Assembly (NCBI RefSeq): GCF_948329515.1 | Contig: NZ_CAOJCN010000018.1 | Span: 61,011 to 125,010, forward strand | DNA from: Cohnella rhizoplanae | Lineage (GTDB): Bacteria; Bacillota; Bacilli; Paenibacillales; Paenibacillaceae | Length of the DNA: 64,000 nucleotides | Direction: 5' to 3' | Shown here: positions 58,074-64,000 of the stretch, in pieces | Layout: each line of letters begins with the position of its first letter | Position numbering within the stretch: position 1 is the first letter of the stretch | The notes under the pieces: model-generated | What the model was told of the DNA's origin: nothing | What the model saw: only the letters and a program-made list of their open reading frames with translations | Database searches by the model: none | Program-made: the position numbers and the translations under genes

Positions 58074-60539
58074 ATGTTTTTCGAACCGGCGCAACCGTCG
58101 TCCGAGACGACGTTCAATATCGATGAGGCCGTGAACCGGCTGAATCCCAAGCAGCGCGAGGCGGCCGTCGCCACCGACGGGCCGCTGCTCATCATGGCCG
58201 GCGCGGGCAGCGGCAAGACGCGCGTGCTCACGCACCGCATCGCTTACCTGATCGCCAAGCGCATCGCGCCGCCATGGAGCATTCTCGCCATCACCTTCAC
58301 CAACAAGGCGGCGCGCGAGATGCAGGACCGCGTGTCCAAGCTGATCGGCGCGAGCGGCCGCGACGTGTGGGTGAGCACGTTCCACTCGATGAGCGTGCGC
58401 ATCCTGCGGCGGGATATCCAGCGGATCGGATTCGGCTCCAACTTCAGCATCCTGGACTCGGCGGATCAACTGTCCGTTATCCGCGGCGTCATGAAGGAGC
58501 AGAACGTCGACACCAAGAAGTTCGAGCCCAAGGCCGTGCAGGCCATGATCAGCGGCGCGAAGAACGAGCTGCTGTCTCCGGAGCAATACGAGGCCCGCGC
58601 GGGCGATTATTTCCAGACGATCGCGGCCAAGGTGTACACGCAGTACCAGCGCCGTCTAAAGGCGAACAATTCGCTCGACTTCGACGATCTCATTTTGCTG
58701 ACGATCCAGCTGTTCCGCGAAGTGCCCGAGGTGCTCGAGTTTTATCAGAACAAGTTCCGCTATATCCATGTGGACGAGTACCAGGATACGAACAAGGCGC
58801 AGTACATGATCTGCAAAATGCTCGCGGCCAAGCATCACAACATCTGCGTCGTCGGCGACAGCGACCAGTCGATTTATCGTTGGCGCGGCGCGGATATCAC
58901 CAATATTCTTAACTTCGAGGCCGACTATCCGGAAGCCCGCACCATCCTCCTGGAGCAGAACTACCGCTCCACGTCCAACATTCTGGAGGCGGCCAACCAG
59001 GTCATCAAGAACAACATGGGCCGCAAGGCCAAGAACCTGTGGACCGAGAGCCCGGGCGGGGACAAGATCACGGTCTACCAGGGCGATTCCGAGCACGGAG
59101 AAGGCTATTTTGTCGCGAACGAGATACGCAAGAACAGACAAAGCGGCCGCCGGTTCGACCATCACGCCATCCTCTACCGCACGAACGCCATGTCCCGGGT
59201 GATGGAAGAAATTCTGATCAAGTCCGAGATTCCCTACCAGATCGTAGGCGGCACCAAGTTCTACGACCGCAAGGAAATCAAGGACATTCTCGCTTACCTG
59301 CGTCTGATCTCCAACCCGGACGACGACATCAGCCTGAACCGCATCATTAATGTCCCCAAGCGCGCGCTGGGCGATACGACGATGGGGAAGGTGCAGGAGG
59401 AGGCGCAGCGCCAGGGCATCTCGATCTACAAGCTGATCAGCCAAGGCGAGGGATTGCTCGGCGACGGCCTGTATCATCTGGACGTTCAATCGCGCGCCAA
59501 GGCGGCGCTGTCCGAGTTCAGCTCGTTGATCGCGAATCTGACCGCCATGGTCGAATATCTGTCCGTCACTGAGCTGACCGAGAAGATGCTGGAGCTGTCC
59601 GGCTACCGCATGGAGCTGCAGCGGGAGAATACGATCGAGTCGCAGGCGCGCCTGGAGAACATCGAGGAGTTCCTGTCCGTCACCCAGGAGTTCGAGAACC
59701 GCAACGAAGACAAGTCGCTCGTTTCCTTCCTGACCGATCTGGCGCTCATCGCGGACATCGACTCGGTGAACGACGATCCGGACGACAAGGAAAAAGGCGA
59801 CGCCGTCGTGCTCATGACGATGCACAGCGCCAAGGGGCTGGAGTTCCCCGTCGTGTTCATCGTCGGCATGGAGGAAGGGATCTTCCCCGGCAGCCGGGCG
59901 TTCATGGACAACGACGAGATGGAGGAGGAGCGGCGTCTCGCCTATGTCGGCATCACGCGGGCGGAGAAGAAGCTGTATCTCACCTGCGCGCAGAGCCGGT
60001 TGCTCTATGGCCGCACGGCGGCCAACGCGCCGTCGCGCTTCTTGGGCGAGATTCCCGATAGTCTCAAGGAAGCGGTGGAAATGCAAGGCGGTCGCATCGG
60101 CGGTGCGTACGGCGGGTTTGGCTCGCGTCTCGGCGGCGGGCGAGGCCCGAACGCGGGCGGCGGCTATGGCGCCGGAGGCGGTCAGGCGGGCTTCGGCGCG
60201 CGTCCGCAGGCCGGCGGCTTCGGGGGCGGCGCCGCATCGGGCGGCGGCTTCGGCGCCAGGCCTGTTGCCGGCGGCGCTGCCGGGGCCAGACCGCCGGGCC
60301 AAGCGCCCGCAAGCTTCGGCATCGGGGCCCGTCCGGCCGCGGCGCCGCAGCCTGCGGCGGGCGGCGGCCAAGGCCTCTCCGTCGCGGCAGGCGACAAGGT
60401 GCAGCATGCCAAGTGGGGCGTAGGCACGGTCGTCGCCGTGAAGGGAAGCGGCAGCGACACGGAGCTTAATATCGCGTTTCCCGCGCCGGTAGGCCTCAAG
60501 CGCCTGCTCGCGGCTTTCGCGCCCGTCACCAAGATCTGA
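58074..60539 (+). CDS. pcrA: ATP-dependent DNA helicase PcrA
   Basis: UvrD-family 3'-5' helicase of 821 residues acting in repair, replication restart and plasmid replication. Motifs in order: Q-motif LNPKQREAA, Walker A GAGSGKT, TFTNKAAREM, HVDEYQDTNKAQY, GDSDQSIYRWRGAD, TMHSAKGLEFP and RLAYVGITRAEKKLYL. The C-terminus has a Gly/Ala/Pro-rich linker of about 95 residues (roughly 670-765) before the terminal Tudor-like fold (GDKVQHAKWGVGTVV), longer than I recall for this family. The start has AAAGGAG upstream. Confidence 0.96.
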   Translation: MFFEPAQPSSETTFNIDEAVNRLNPKQREAAVATDGPLLIMAGAGSGKTRVLTHRIAYLIAKRIAPPWSILAITFTNKAAREMQDRVSKLIGASGRDVWVSTFHSMSVRILRRDIQRIGFGSNFSILDSADQLSVIRGVMKEQNVDTKKFEPKAVQAMISGAKNELLSPEQYEARAGDYFQTIAAKVYTQYQRRLKANNSLDFDDLILLTIQLFREVPEVLEFYQNKFRYIHVDEYQDTNKAQYMICKMLAAKHHNICVVGDSDQSIYRWRGADITNILNFEADYPEARTILLEQNYRSTSNILEAANQVIKNNMGRKAKNLWTESPGGDKITVYQGDSEHGEGYFVANEIRKNRQSGRRFDHHAILYRTNAMSRVMEEILIKSEIPYQIVGGTKFYDRKEIKDILAYLRLISNPDDDISLNRIINVPKRALGDTTMGKVQEEAQRQGISIYKLISQGEGLLGDGLYHLDVQSRAKAALSEFSSLIANLTAMVEYLSVTELTEKMLELSGYRMELQRENTIESQARLENIEEFLSVTQEFENRNEDKSLVSFLTDLALIADIDSVNDDPDDKEKGDAVVLMTMHSAKGLEFPVVFIVGMEEGIFPGSRAFMDNDEMEEERRLAYVGITRAEKKLYLTCAQSRLLYGRTAANAPSRFLGEIPDSLKEAVEMQGGRIGGAYGGFGSRLGGGRGPNAGGGYGAGGGQAGFGARPQAGGFGGGAASGGGFGARPVAGGAAGARPPGQAPASFGIGARPAAAPQPAAGGGQGLSVAAGDKVQHAKWGVGTVVAVKGSGSDTELNIAFPAPVGLKRLLAAFAPVTKI

Positions 60540-60550
60540 TCGCGCGTAGC

Positions 60551-60584
60551 AAAAAAAGCCGCCGCGCCTCATGGGCGCGGCGGC
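60551..60584 (-). terminator. Terminator for the minus-strand 131-residue gene
   Basis: An 11-bp GC-rich stem (GCCGCCGCGCC at 60558-60568 with GGCGCGGCGGC ending at 60584) is followed on the minus strand by seven T. It also lies just after pcrA on the plus strand and could pause that transcript. Confidence 0.8.
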
Positions 60585-60601
60585 CTTCCCGTACATAAAA
60601 C

Positions 60602-60997
60602 TTAGTGATACCCCGGCAGGTGGGTATCGGGATCCTTCAAAACGTTGAGAATGTCCATATGGATGAGATGCTTGCGCGTCTCCTCCGTGCCGATCCTGAA
60701 GATCGTACGGTAGATATCCAGCATCTGCTCGTTGTACTTGTCCGTCGCCGGATCGTGATCCGCGGACTTGTACGGGATGATCCCGCGCAGATGCGTAAGA
60801 TCGTCGGTCGCCGCCCTCTTGGCGAACAAGGCCATCAGTTGATCGATCTCCTTGTCCGTCGCGTATACGCTGAGCTGGTCGGTCGTATGGTTTTCTTCCT
60901 TCGTGATCGTGCCGGCCGACACCGAGACAAAGTACGTCTCTTTCACCGAAGAGTGCCTTTCCTGGCTATCGTAATATTTATCCGTCTGGTTATCCAT
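60602..60997 (-). CDS. Hypothetical protein between pcrA and ligA
   Basis: Soluble-looking protein of 131 residues, no signal or membrane segment. Parts that stand out are VKETYFVSVSAGTITKEE, YATDKEIDQLMALFAKRAAT and the C-terminal THLPGYH. It is not recognised by me as a known family. It is transcribed opposite to pcrA and ligA and thus splits the pcrB-pcrA-ligA run. A ribosome binding site (GGGAGGG) precedes the ATG on the minus strand and a strong terminator follows, so it is likely a real gene. Confidence 0.7.
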   Translation of the reverse strand: MDNQTDKYYDSQERHSSVKETYFVSVSAGTITKEENHTTDQLSVYATDKEIDQLMALFAKRAATDDLTHLRGIIPYKSADHDPATDKYNEQMLDIYRTIFRIGTEETRKHLIHMDILNVLKDPDTHLPGYH

Positions 60998-61111
60998 GTT
61001 CGAACCCTCCCGTTTTTCGCAGCGGTTGTTCCCTTTTACACGATAAACGGGGCCGTTGAATCAAATCCGCTTCACCACCAACCCCGCATGAAGGGGACAG
61101 AGAGAGGCCGA

Positions 61112-63154
61112 ATGCCCATGACGGAGCCGCTGCAGCGGATGAGACAGCTGGTCGACGAGTTGAACGTTCACGTCCGGCGTTACTATACCGAAGACAATCC
61201 TTCCATCAGCGACCGGGAGTACGATCTCTTGTACGACGAGCTGGTTGGCTTGGAAAAAGAGACGGGGACCGTACTCCCCGATTCGCCGACCCATCGCGTG
61301 GGCGGGGGGATCCTGAAGGGCTTCGAGCCCCACCGCCACATCGCCCGGCTGTGGAGTCTGGACAAGGCGCAGAACCTTGACGATCTCAAGACGTGGGCGC
61401 AGCGCGTGAACAAGCTGGTAGCGGACTTCAATTCGCGCCATCCGGACGCGCCTCTGCCGGCTCCCGAATATGTCATCGAGCAGAAGTTCGACGGCCTGAC
61501 GCTGAACCTAACCTACGAGGGCGGCGAACTCGTCCAGGCGGCCACACGCGGCAACGGGGTCGTTGGCGAGGGCATTCTGGCGCAGGTGAAGACGATTCGT
61601 TCGATCCCGCTCACGATACCCTACAAAGGCGGCCCTATCGAGGTTCAGGGCGAGGGCATTATGCGCCTGTCCGTGCTGGAAGCCTATAACCGTACCGCGG
61701 CGGAGCCGCTTAAGAACGCCCGCAATGGCGCAGCCGGCGCGCTCCGCAACCTGAATCCTGCCGTTACCGCATCGCGCAAGCTGGATGCTTTCTTTTATAA
61801 TGTGGGCTTTTCGGACGCCGCGGGCATCTCCTTTTCCAACCATCGCGAGATTCTCGCCTTCCTCCGGGACAACGGACTTCCGGTCAACGCCTTCGAGCGC
61901 TACTACGACAATGTCGAGGATATCGCCGAGGAATTGAACGCGATCGTCGTATTCCGGCACGAGCTCGACTATCTCATCGACGGGGCAGTCGTCAAGGTGA
62001 CGGACCTGCGCACGCGAGAGGTTCTCGGCTATACGGACAAGTTCCCGCGCTGGGCGGTCGCCTACAAGTTCGAGGCCGAAGAGACGACCACCGTGCTCGA
62101 GTCCGTCTCCTGGGAAGTCGGCCGCACCGGCAAGGTAACGCCGCTCGCGCGCGTAGAAGCCGTCGAACTAGCCGGCGTGACCGTGCAGAACTGCACGCTG
62201 AACAATATCGGCGACATCGCGCGCAAGAACCTGACGCACGCCCTCGGCACGCGCGTCTTCATCCGCCGCTCCAACGACGTCATTCCCGAGATTCTCGGCA
62301 AGGCCGACGAGGAGCCGGGGCTCGAGATCGCCGTGCCGGAGGCCTGTCCGGCTTGCGGTACGCCGCTGGAACTGCGCGGCGCGCATCTATTCTGTCCCAA
62401 CCGGCTCGGGTGCCGGCCGCAGATCGTCGGACGCATCACGCACTTCGCTTCCCGCGACTGCATGGATATCGAGACGTTCAGCGGCAAGACGGCCGGGCAA
62501 CTGCTCGCCGCGCTCGACGTCCGCGATCCGGCGGATCTGTACGACCTGCAGTTCGACGATCTGGTCAAGCTGGAGCGCTTCGGGGAAAAGAAGGCGAACA
62601 ACCTGCTGGCCTCCGTCGAAAAGTCCAAATCGCGGGAGCTCGCGGCATTTTTGAACGCGCTCGGCATCCCGAATACCGGCAAGGCGACCGCGCGCACGCT
62701 CGCCGACCACTACGGCGACCTCGATCGGCTCATGGCGGCCGAGGCCGAAGAGCTGGTCTTGCTGCCCGATATCGGCGGCATCGTAGCCGAGAGCATCGCG
62801 GGCTTTTTCCGCGACCCGCTCATGCAGCAGAGCATCGCCCGCATGCGCGCCGCGGGCGTGAAGGCCGAGGCCGACCGTCCGGCAGCGCAGGCAGCGGATA
62901 CGAGTCATCCGCTGTTCGGCAAGACGGTCGTCCTCACGGGGACGCTCAGCCTGCTTACGCGCGACGAGGCCTCCAGGCGCCTGGAGGAGCTGGGCGCCAA
63001 GGTATCCGGCAGCGTCTCCAAGAAGACCGATCTCGTCATCGCGGGCGAGAGCGCCGGCAGCAAGCTGACCAAGGCGCGCGATCTGGGCGTCCCGGTGTTA
63101 GAGGACGAGCAGGAGCTGCTCGCGTTGCTTGGAATGGAACAGCCCACCGATTAA
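61112..63154 (+). CDS. ligA: NAD-dependent DNA ligase LigA
   Basis: Ligase of 680 residues that seals nicks in replication and repair using NAD+. Domain Ia: NPSISDREYDLLYDELV. Adenylation motif EQKFDGLTLNL with the catalytic Lys; RNGAAGALRNLNP; DGAVVKVTDL; WAVAYKFEAEETTT. Then an OB fold, a four-Cys zinc finger (CPACGTPLELRG, CPNRLGC), helix-hairpin-helix region and a C-terminal BRCT domain (GKTVVLTGTLSLLTRDEASR). The adenylation motif (KFDG followed by LTLNL) differs from the common KIDGLA form. The ATG at 61112 has AGAGAGG upstream; 61118 is an alternative. Confidence 0.93.
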   Translation: MPMTEPLQRMRQLVDELNVHVRRYYTEDNPSISDREYDLLYDELVGLEKETGTVLPDSPTHRVGGGILKGFEPHRHIARLWSLDKAQNLDDLKTWAQRVNKLVADFNSRHPDAPLPAPEYVIEQKFDGLTLNLTYEGGELVQAATRGNGVVGEGILAQVKTIRSIPLTIPYKGGPIEVQGEGIMRLSVLEAYNRTAAEPLKNARNGAAGALRNLNPAVTASRKLDAFFYNVGFSDAAGISFSNHREILAFLRDNGLPVNAFERYYDNVEDIAEELNAIVVFRHELDYLIDGAVVKVTDLRTREVLGYTDKFPRWAVAYKFEAEETTTVLESVSWEVGRTGKVTPLARVEAVELAGVTVQNCTLNNIGDIARKNLTHALGTRVFIRRSNDVIPEILGKADEEPGLEIAVPEACPACGTPLELRGAHLFCPNRLGCRPQIVGRITHFASRDCMDIETFSGKTAGQLLAALDVRDPADLYDLQFDDLVKLERFGEKKANNLLASVEKSKSRELAAFLNALGIPNTGKATARTLADHYGDLDRLMAAEAEELVLLPDIGGIVAESIAGFFRDPLMQQSIARMRAAGVKAEADRPAAQAADTSHPLFGKTVVLTGTLSLLTRDEASRRLEELGAKVSGSVSKKTDLVIAGESAGSKLTKARDLGVPVLEDEQELLALLGMEQPTD

Positions 63155-63173
63155 TTCGCGCACGACAAATAAA

Positions 63174-63209
63174 GACGCCGCCTTCCGATCGTTCGGAGGC
63201 GGCGTCCTT
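63174..63209. terminator. Terminator between ligA and the convergent DUF4395 gene
   Basis: GACGCCGCC at 63174-63182 pairs with GGCGGCGTC at 63198-63206 with an inner TCCGA/TCGGA stem, followed by CTTT on the plus strand and TTTATTTG on the minus strand. Confidence 0.85.
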
Positions 63210-63215
63210 TGCGGT

Positions 63216-63620
63216 TCATGAGTGCTTAATGCGTCGTCGCGCGAGTAGCTGCTTATACTGAAAGTAAATCGTGCAGCCGACGCAGTAGCCGAGCAGGGCG
63301 GCTCCGGCTGCGGCCAGCAGCATCATGGCGAACGCATACCCGGCAAAGGTCCAGCCCAACGAGAAGCTGAGGACGGCCAAGCTCAGGAAGACGACCGCGA
63401 GCGTGTTGTTGAAGCGGGCCAGCTCTTGCGCCTGCGTTTCTTTGCCCGACGTCTTCAGCCATGGCCTGGCGATCCTTATAAATAAGTTGTACTTGCCTTT
63501 GGTGGCCAAGCCTACGACCTGGATCAGCCATAGGGCCGCGAGAACCAACAGCGGAGCGACGAAGAACGATAGCACGGCGAACAGTACAATGCCGGTTTGA
63601 TTCGACTTGATATAAGGCAT
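63216..63620 (-). CDS. DUF4395 family membrane protein
   Basis: Protein of 134 residues with about four hydrophobic segments. Features of the family are the N-terminal NQTGIVLFAVLSFF segment, QELARFNNTLAVVFLSLAVL and the C-terminal GYCVGCTIYFQY with a CxxC. The function is unknown, though relatives occur near sulfur or redox genes. The start at 63620 (MPYIKSNQTG) has AAGGAAG upstream; an ATG at 63653 is an alternative. It faces away from the rRNA promoters. Confidence 0.78.
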   Translation of the reverse strand: MPYIKSNQTGIVLFAVLSFFVAPLLVLAALWLIQVVGLATKGKYNLFIRIARPWLKTSGKETQAQELARFNNTLAVVFLSLAVLSFSLGWTFAGYAFAMMLLAAAGAALLGYCVGCTIYFQYKQLLARRRIKHS

Positions 63621-63725
63621 GGGAACTTCCTTCAATGGAGCTCTCCTCCTCATCGCATGATAATTCCAACTTAATCTCTCGGCATTATATAGTCAACTTG
63701 AATTTGAGAATACAAGTATTGACAG

Positions 63726-63754
63726 TTGCTTTTCCCGTCGCGGCTTGTTATATT
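63726..63754 (+). promoter_or_regulatory. rRNA operon promoter P1
   Basis: TTGCTT at 63726-63731 and TATATT at 63749-63754 are spaced by 17 bases. A TTGACA at 63719 lies just upstream but is too far (24 bases) from this -10. The transcript would begin near 63761. Confidence 0.6.
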
Positions 63755-63821
63755 AGTACTCGCCCCTTCGAGGGGACAGGCTGAGACGAGCAAGACTTCA
63801 TACAGCTTCTAAAAAAAGAAG

Positions 63822-63850
63822 TTGACAAGCCCGGACGAACCTGATAAAGT
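63822..63850 (+). promoter_or_regulatory. rRNA operon promoter P2
   Basis: TTGACA at 63822-63827 and TAAAGT at 63845-63850 are spaced by 17 bases. An A-rich stretch (AAAAAAAGAAG) lies immediately upstream of the -35 and may act as an UP element. Confidence 0.8.
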
Positions 63851-64000
63851 TAACTGCTGTTGGCTCGAAGAACTTCAGGGTTCGAAGGTCGATAGAAGAT
63901 AACGAGATTGCTCCTTGAAAACTGAACATCGAGCGTTAAAACAAACGGACGCTGAAGCCTTTCGAGGCGGAAGCAAAAGTTATACCAGCAATGAAATGAG
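63851..64000 (+). other. rRNA operon leader with boxA-like antitermination site
   Basis: TGCTCCTTGAAAACTGAACA at 63909-63928 matches the boxA-bearing leader found in front of 16S rRNA genes in Bacillales. The remaining sequence to the window end continues as leader; the mature 16S rRNA 5' end is not reached. Confidence 0.85.

Noticed and set aside
63760..63790. Possible TPP-type riboswitch suggested by GGGGACAGGCTGAGA near 63773
   Set aside because: The remaining TPP blocks are absent and the sequence lies in an rRNA leader between two promoters.

Overview
The window comes from a GC-rich (roughly 60-65 % GC) member of the Bacillota, most likely Paenibacillaceae (Cohnella or a high-GC Paenibacillus). 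This is inferred from gene content and order (ftsE-ftsX-M23 peptidase-PDZ protein, uvrB/uvrA, pcrB-pcrA-ligA), strong purine-rich ribosome binding sites with many TTG/GTG starts, B. subtilis-type LexA (DinR) boxes, a YkkCD pair behind a guanidine-I riboswitch, and a Bacillales-type rRNA leader at the right edge. No tRNA, complete rRNA, prophage or CRISPR array was seen.

Layout. 1-8 kb: XRE regulator, quinone-oxidoreductase-like enzyme, a LysR regulator divergent from a three-gene ferric-type ABC importer, and a metallophosphatase. 8-15 kb: a VanW-family protein, then the cell-wall module ftsE-ftsX-M23 activator and a membrane PDZ protein, with a small inverted-repeat element between the last two. 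14.7-20.4 kb: guanidine-I riboswitch with ykkC-ykkD, an SPFH/zinc-ribbon pair, a YcxB-like protein and a MotP/MotS-like flagellar stator pair. 20.4-27.7 kb: uvrB, an IS1595-type transposase-like gene, uvrA and rpiA. 27.8-37 kb: a glycan-use locus (secreted GH-D-type hydrolase with three C-terminal carbohydrate-binding-like repeats, lipoprotein-dependent sugar importer, GH130 enzyme, divergent AraC regulator). 37-39.5 kb: ilvB-ilvN. 39.5-44 kb: LuxR-type ATPase regulator, histidine kinase, response regulator. 44-48.5 kb: membrane proteins of unknown function and a DinB-family protein. 48.6-54.4 kb: an HtrA-like protease, a stalk-domain exported protein and a U32 peptidase-family protein. 54.6-63.7 kb: UDP-glucose dehydrogenase homologue, galU, pcrB, pcrA, ligA and small proteins. 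The last 300 bases hold tandem rRNA promoters and the leader of an rRNA operon whose 16S gene lies beyond the window.

The most unusual signal is at 20.4-24.1 kb. uvrB and uvrA each have a sigma-A promoter with the same 12-base LexA box, and the transposase-like gene between them has its own, better LexA box. By motif alignment that protein has lost at least two catalytic acidic residues while keeping its zinc ribbon and C-terminal region. It may be a domesticated, DNA-damage-induced protein. Five copies of a roughly 28-base repeat flank this gene and also bound a 205-bp element at 12.85-13.05 kb.

Other points worth attention are two neighbouring genes (46.4-47.4 kb) whose best start codon is ATC behind a well-placed ribosome binding site, a UDP-glucose dehydrogenase homologue with catalytic Cys and Asn both replaced by Ser, and a glycine-rich linker of about 95 residues in PcrA. 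All family assignments are by motif recognition; no database search was run.
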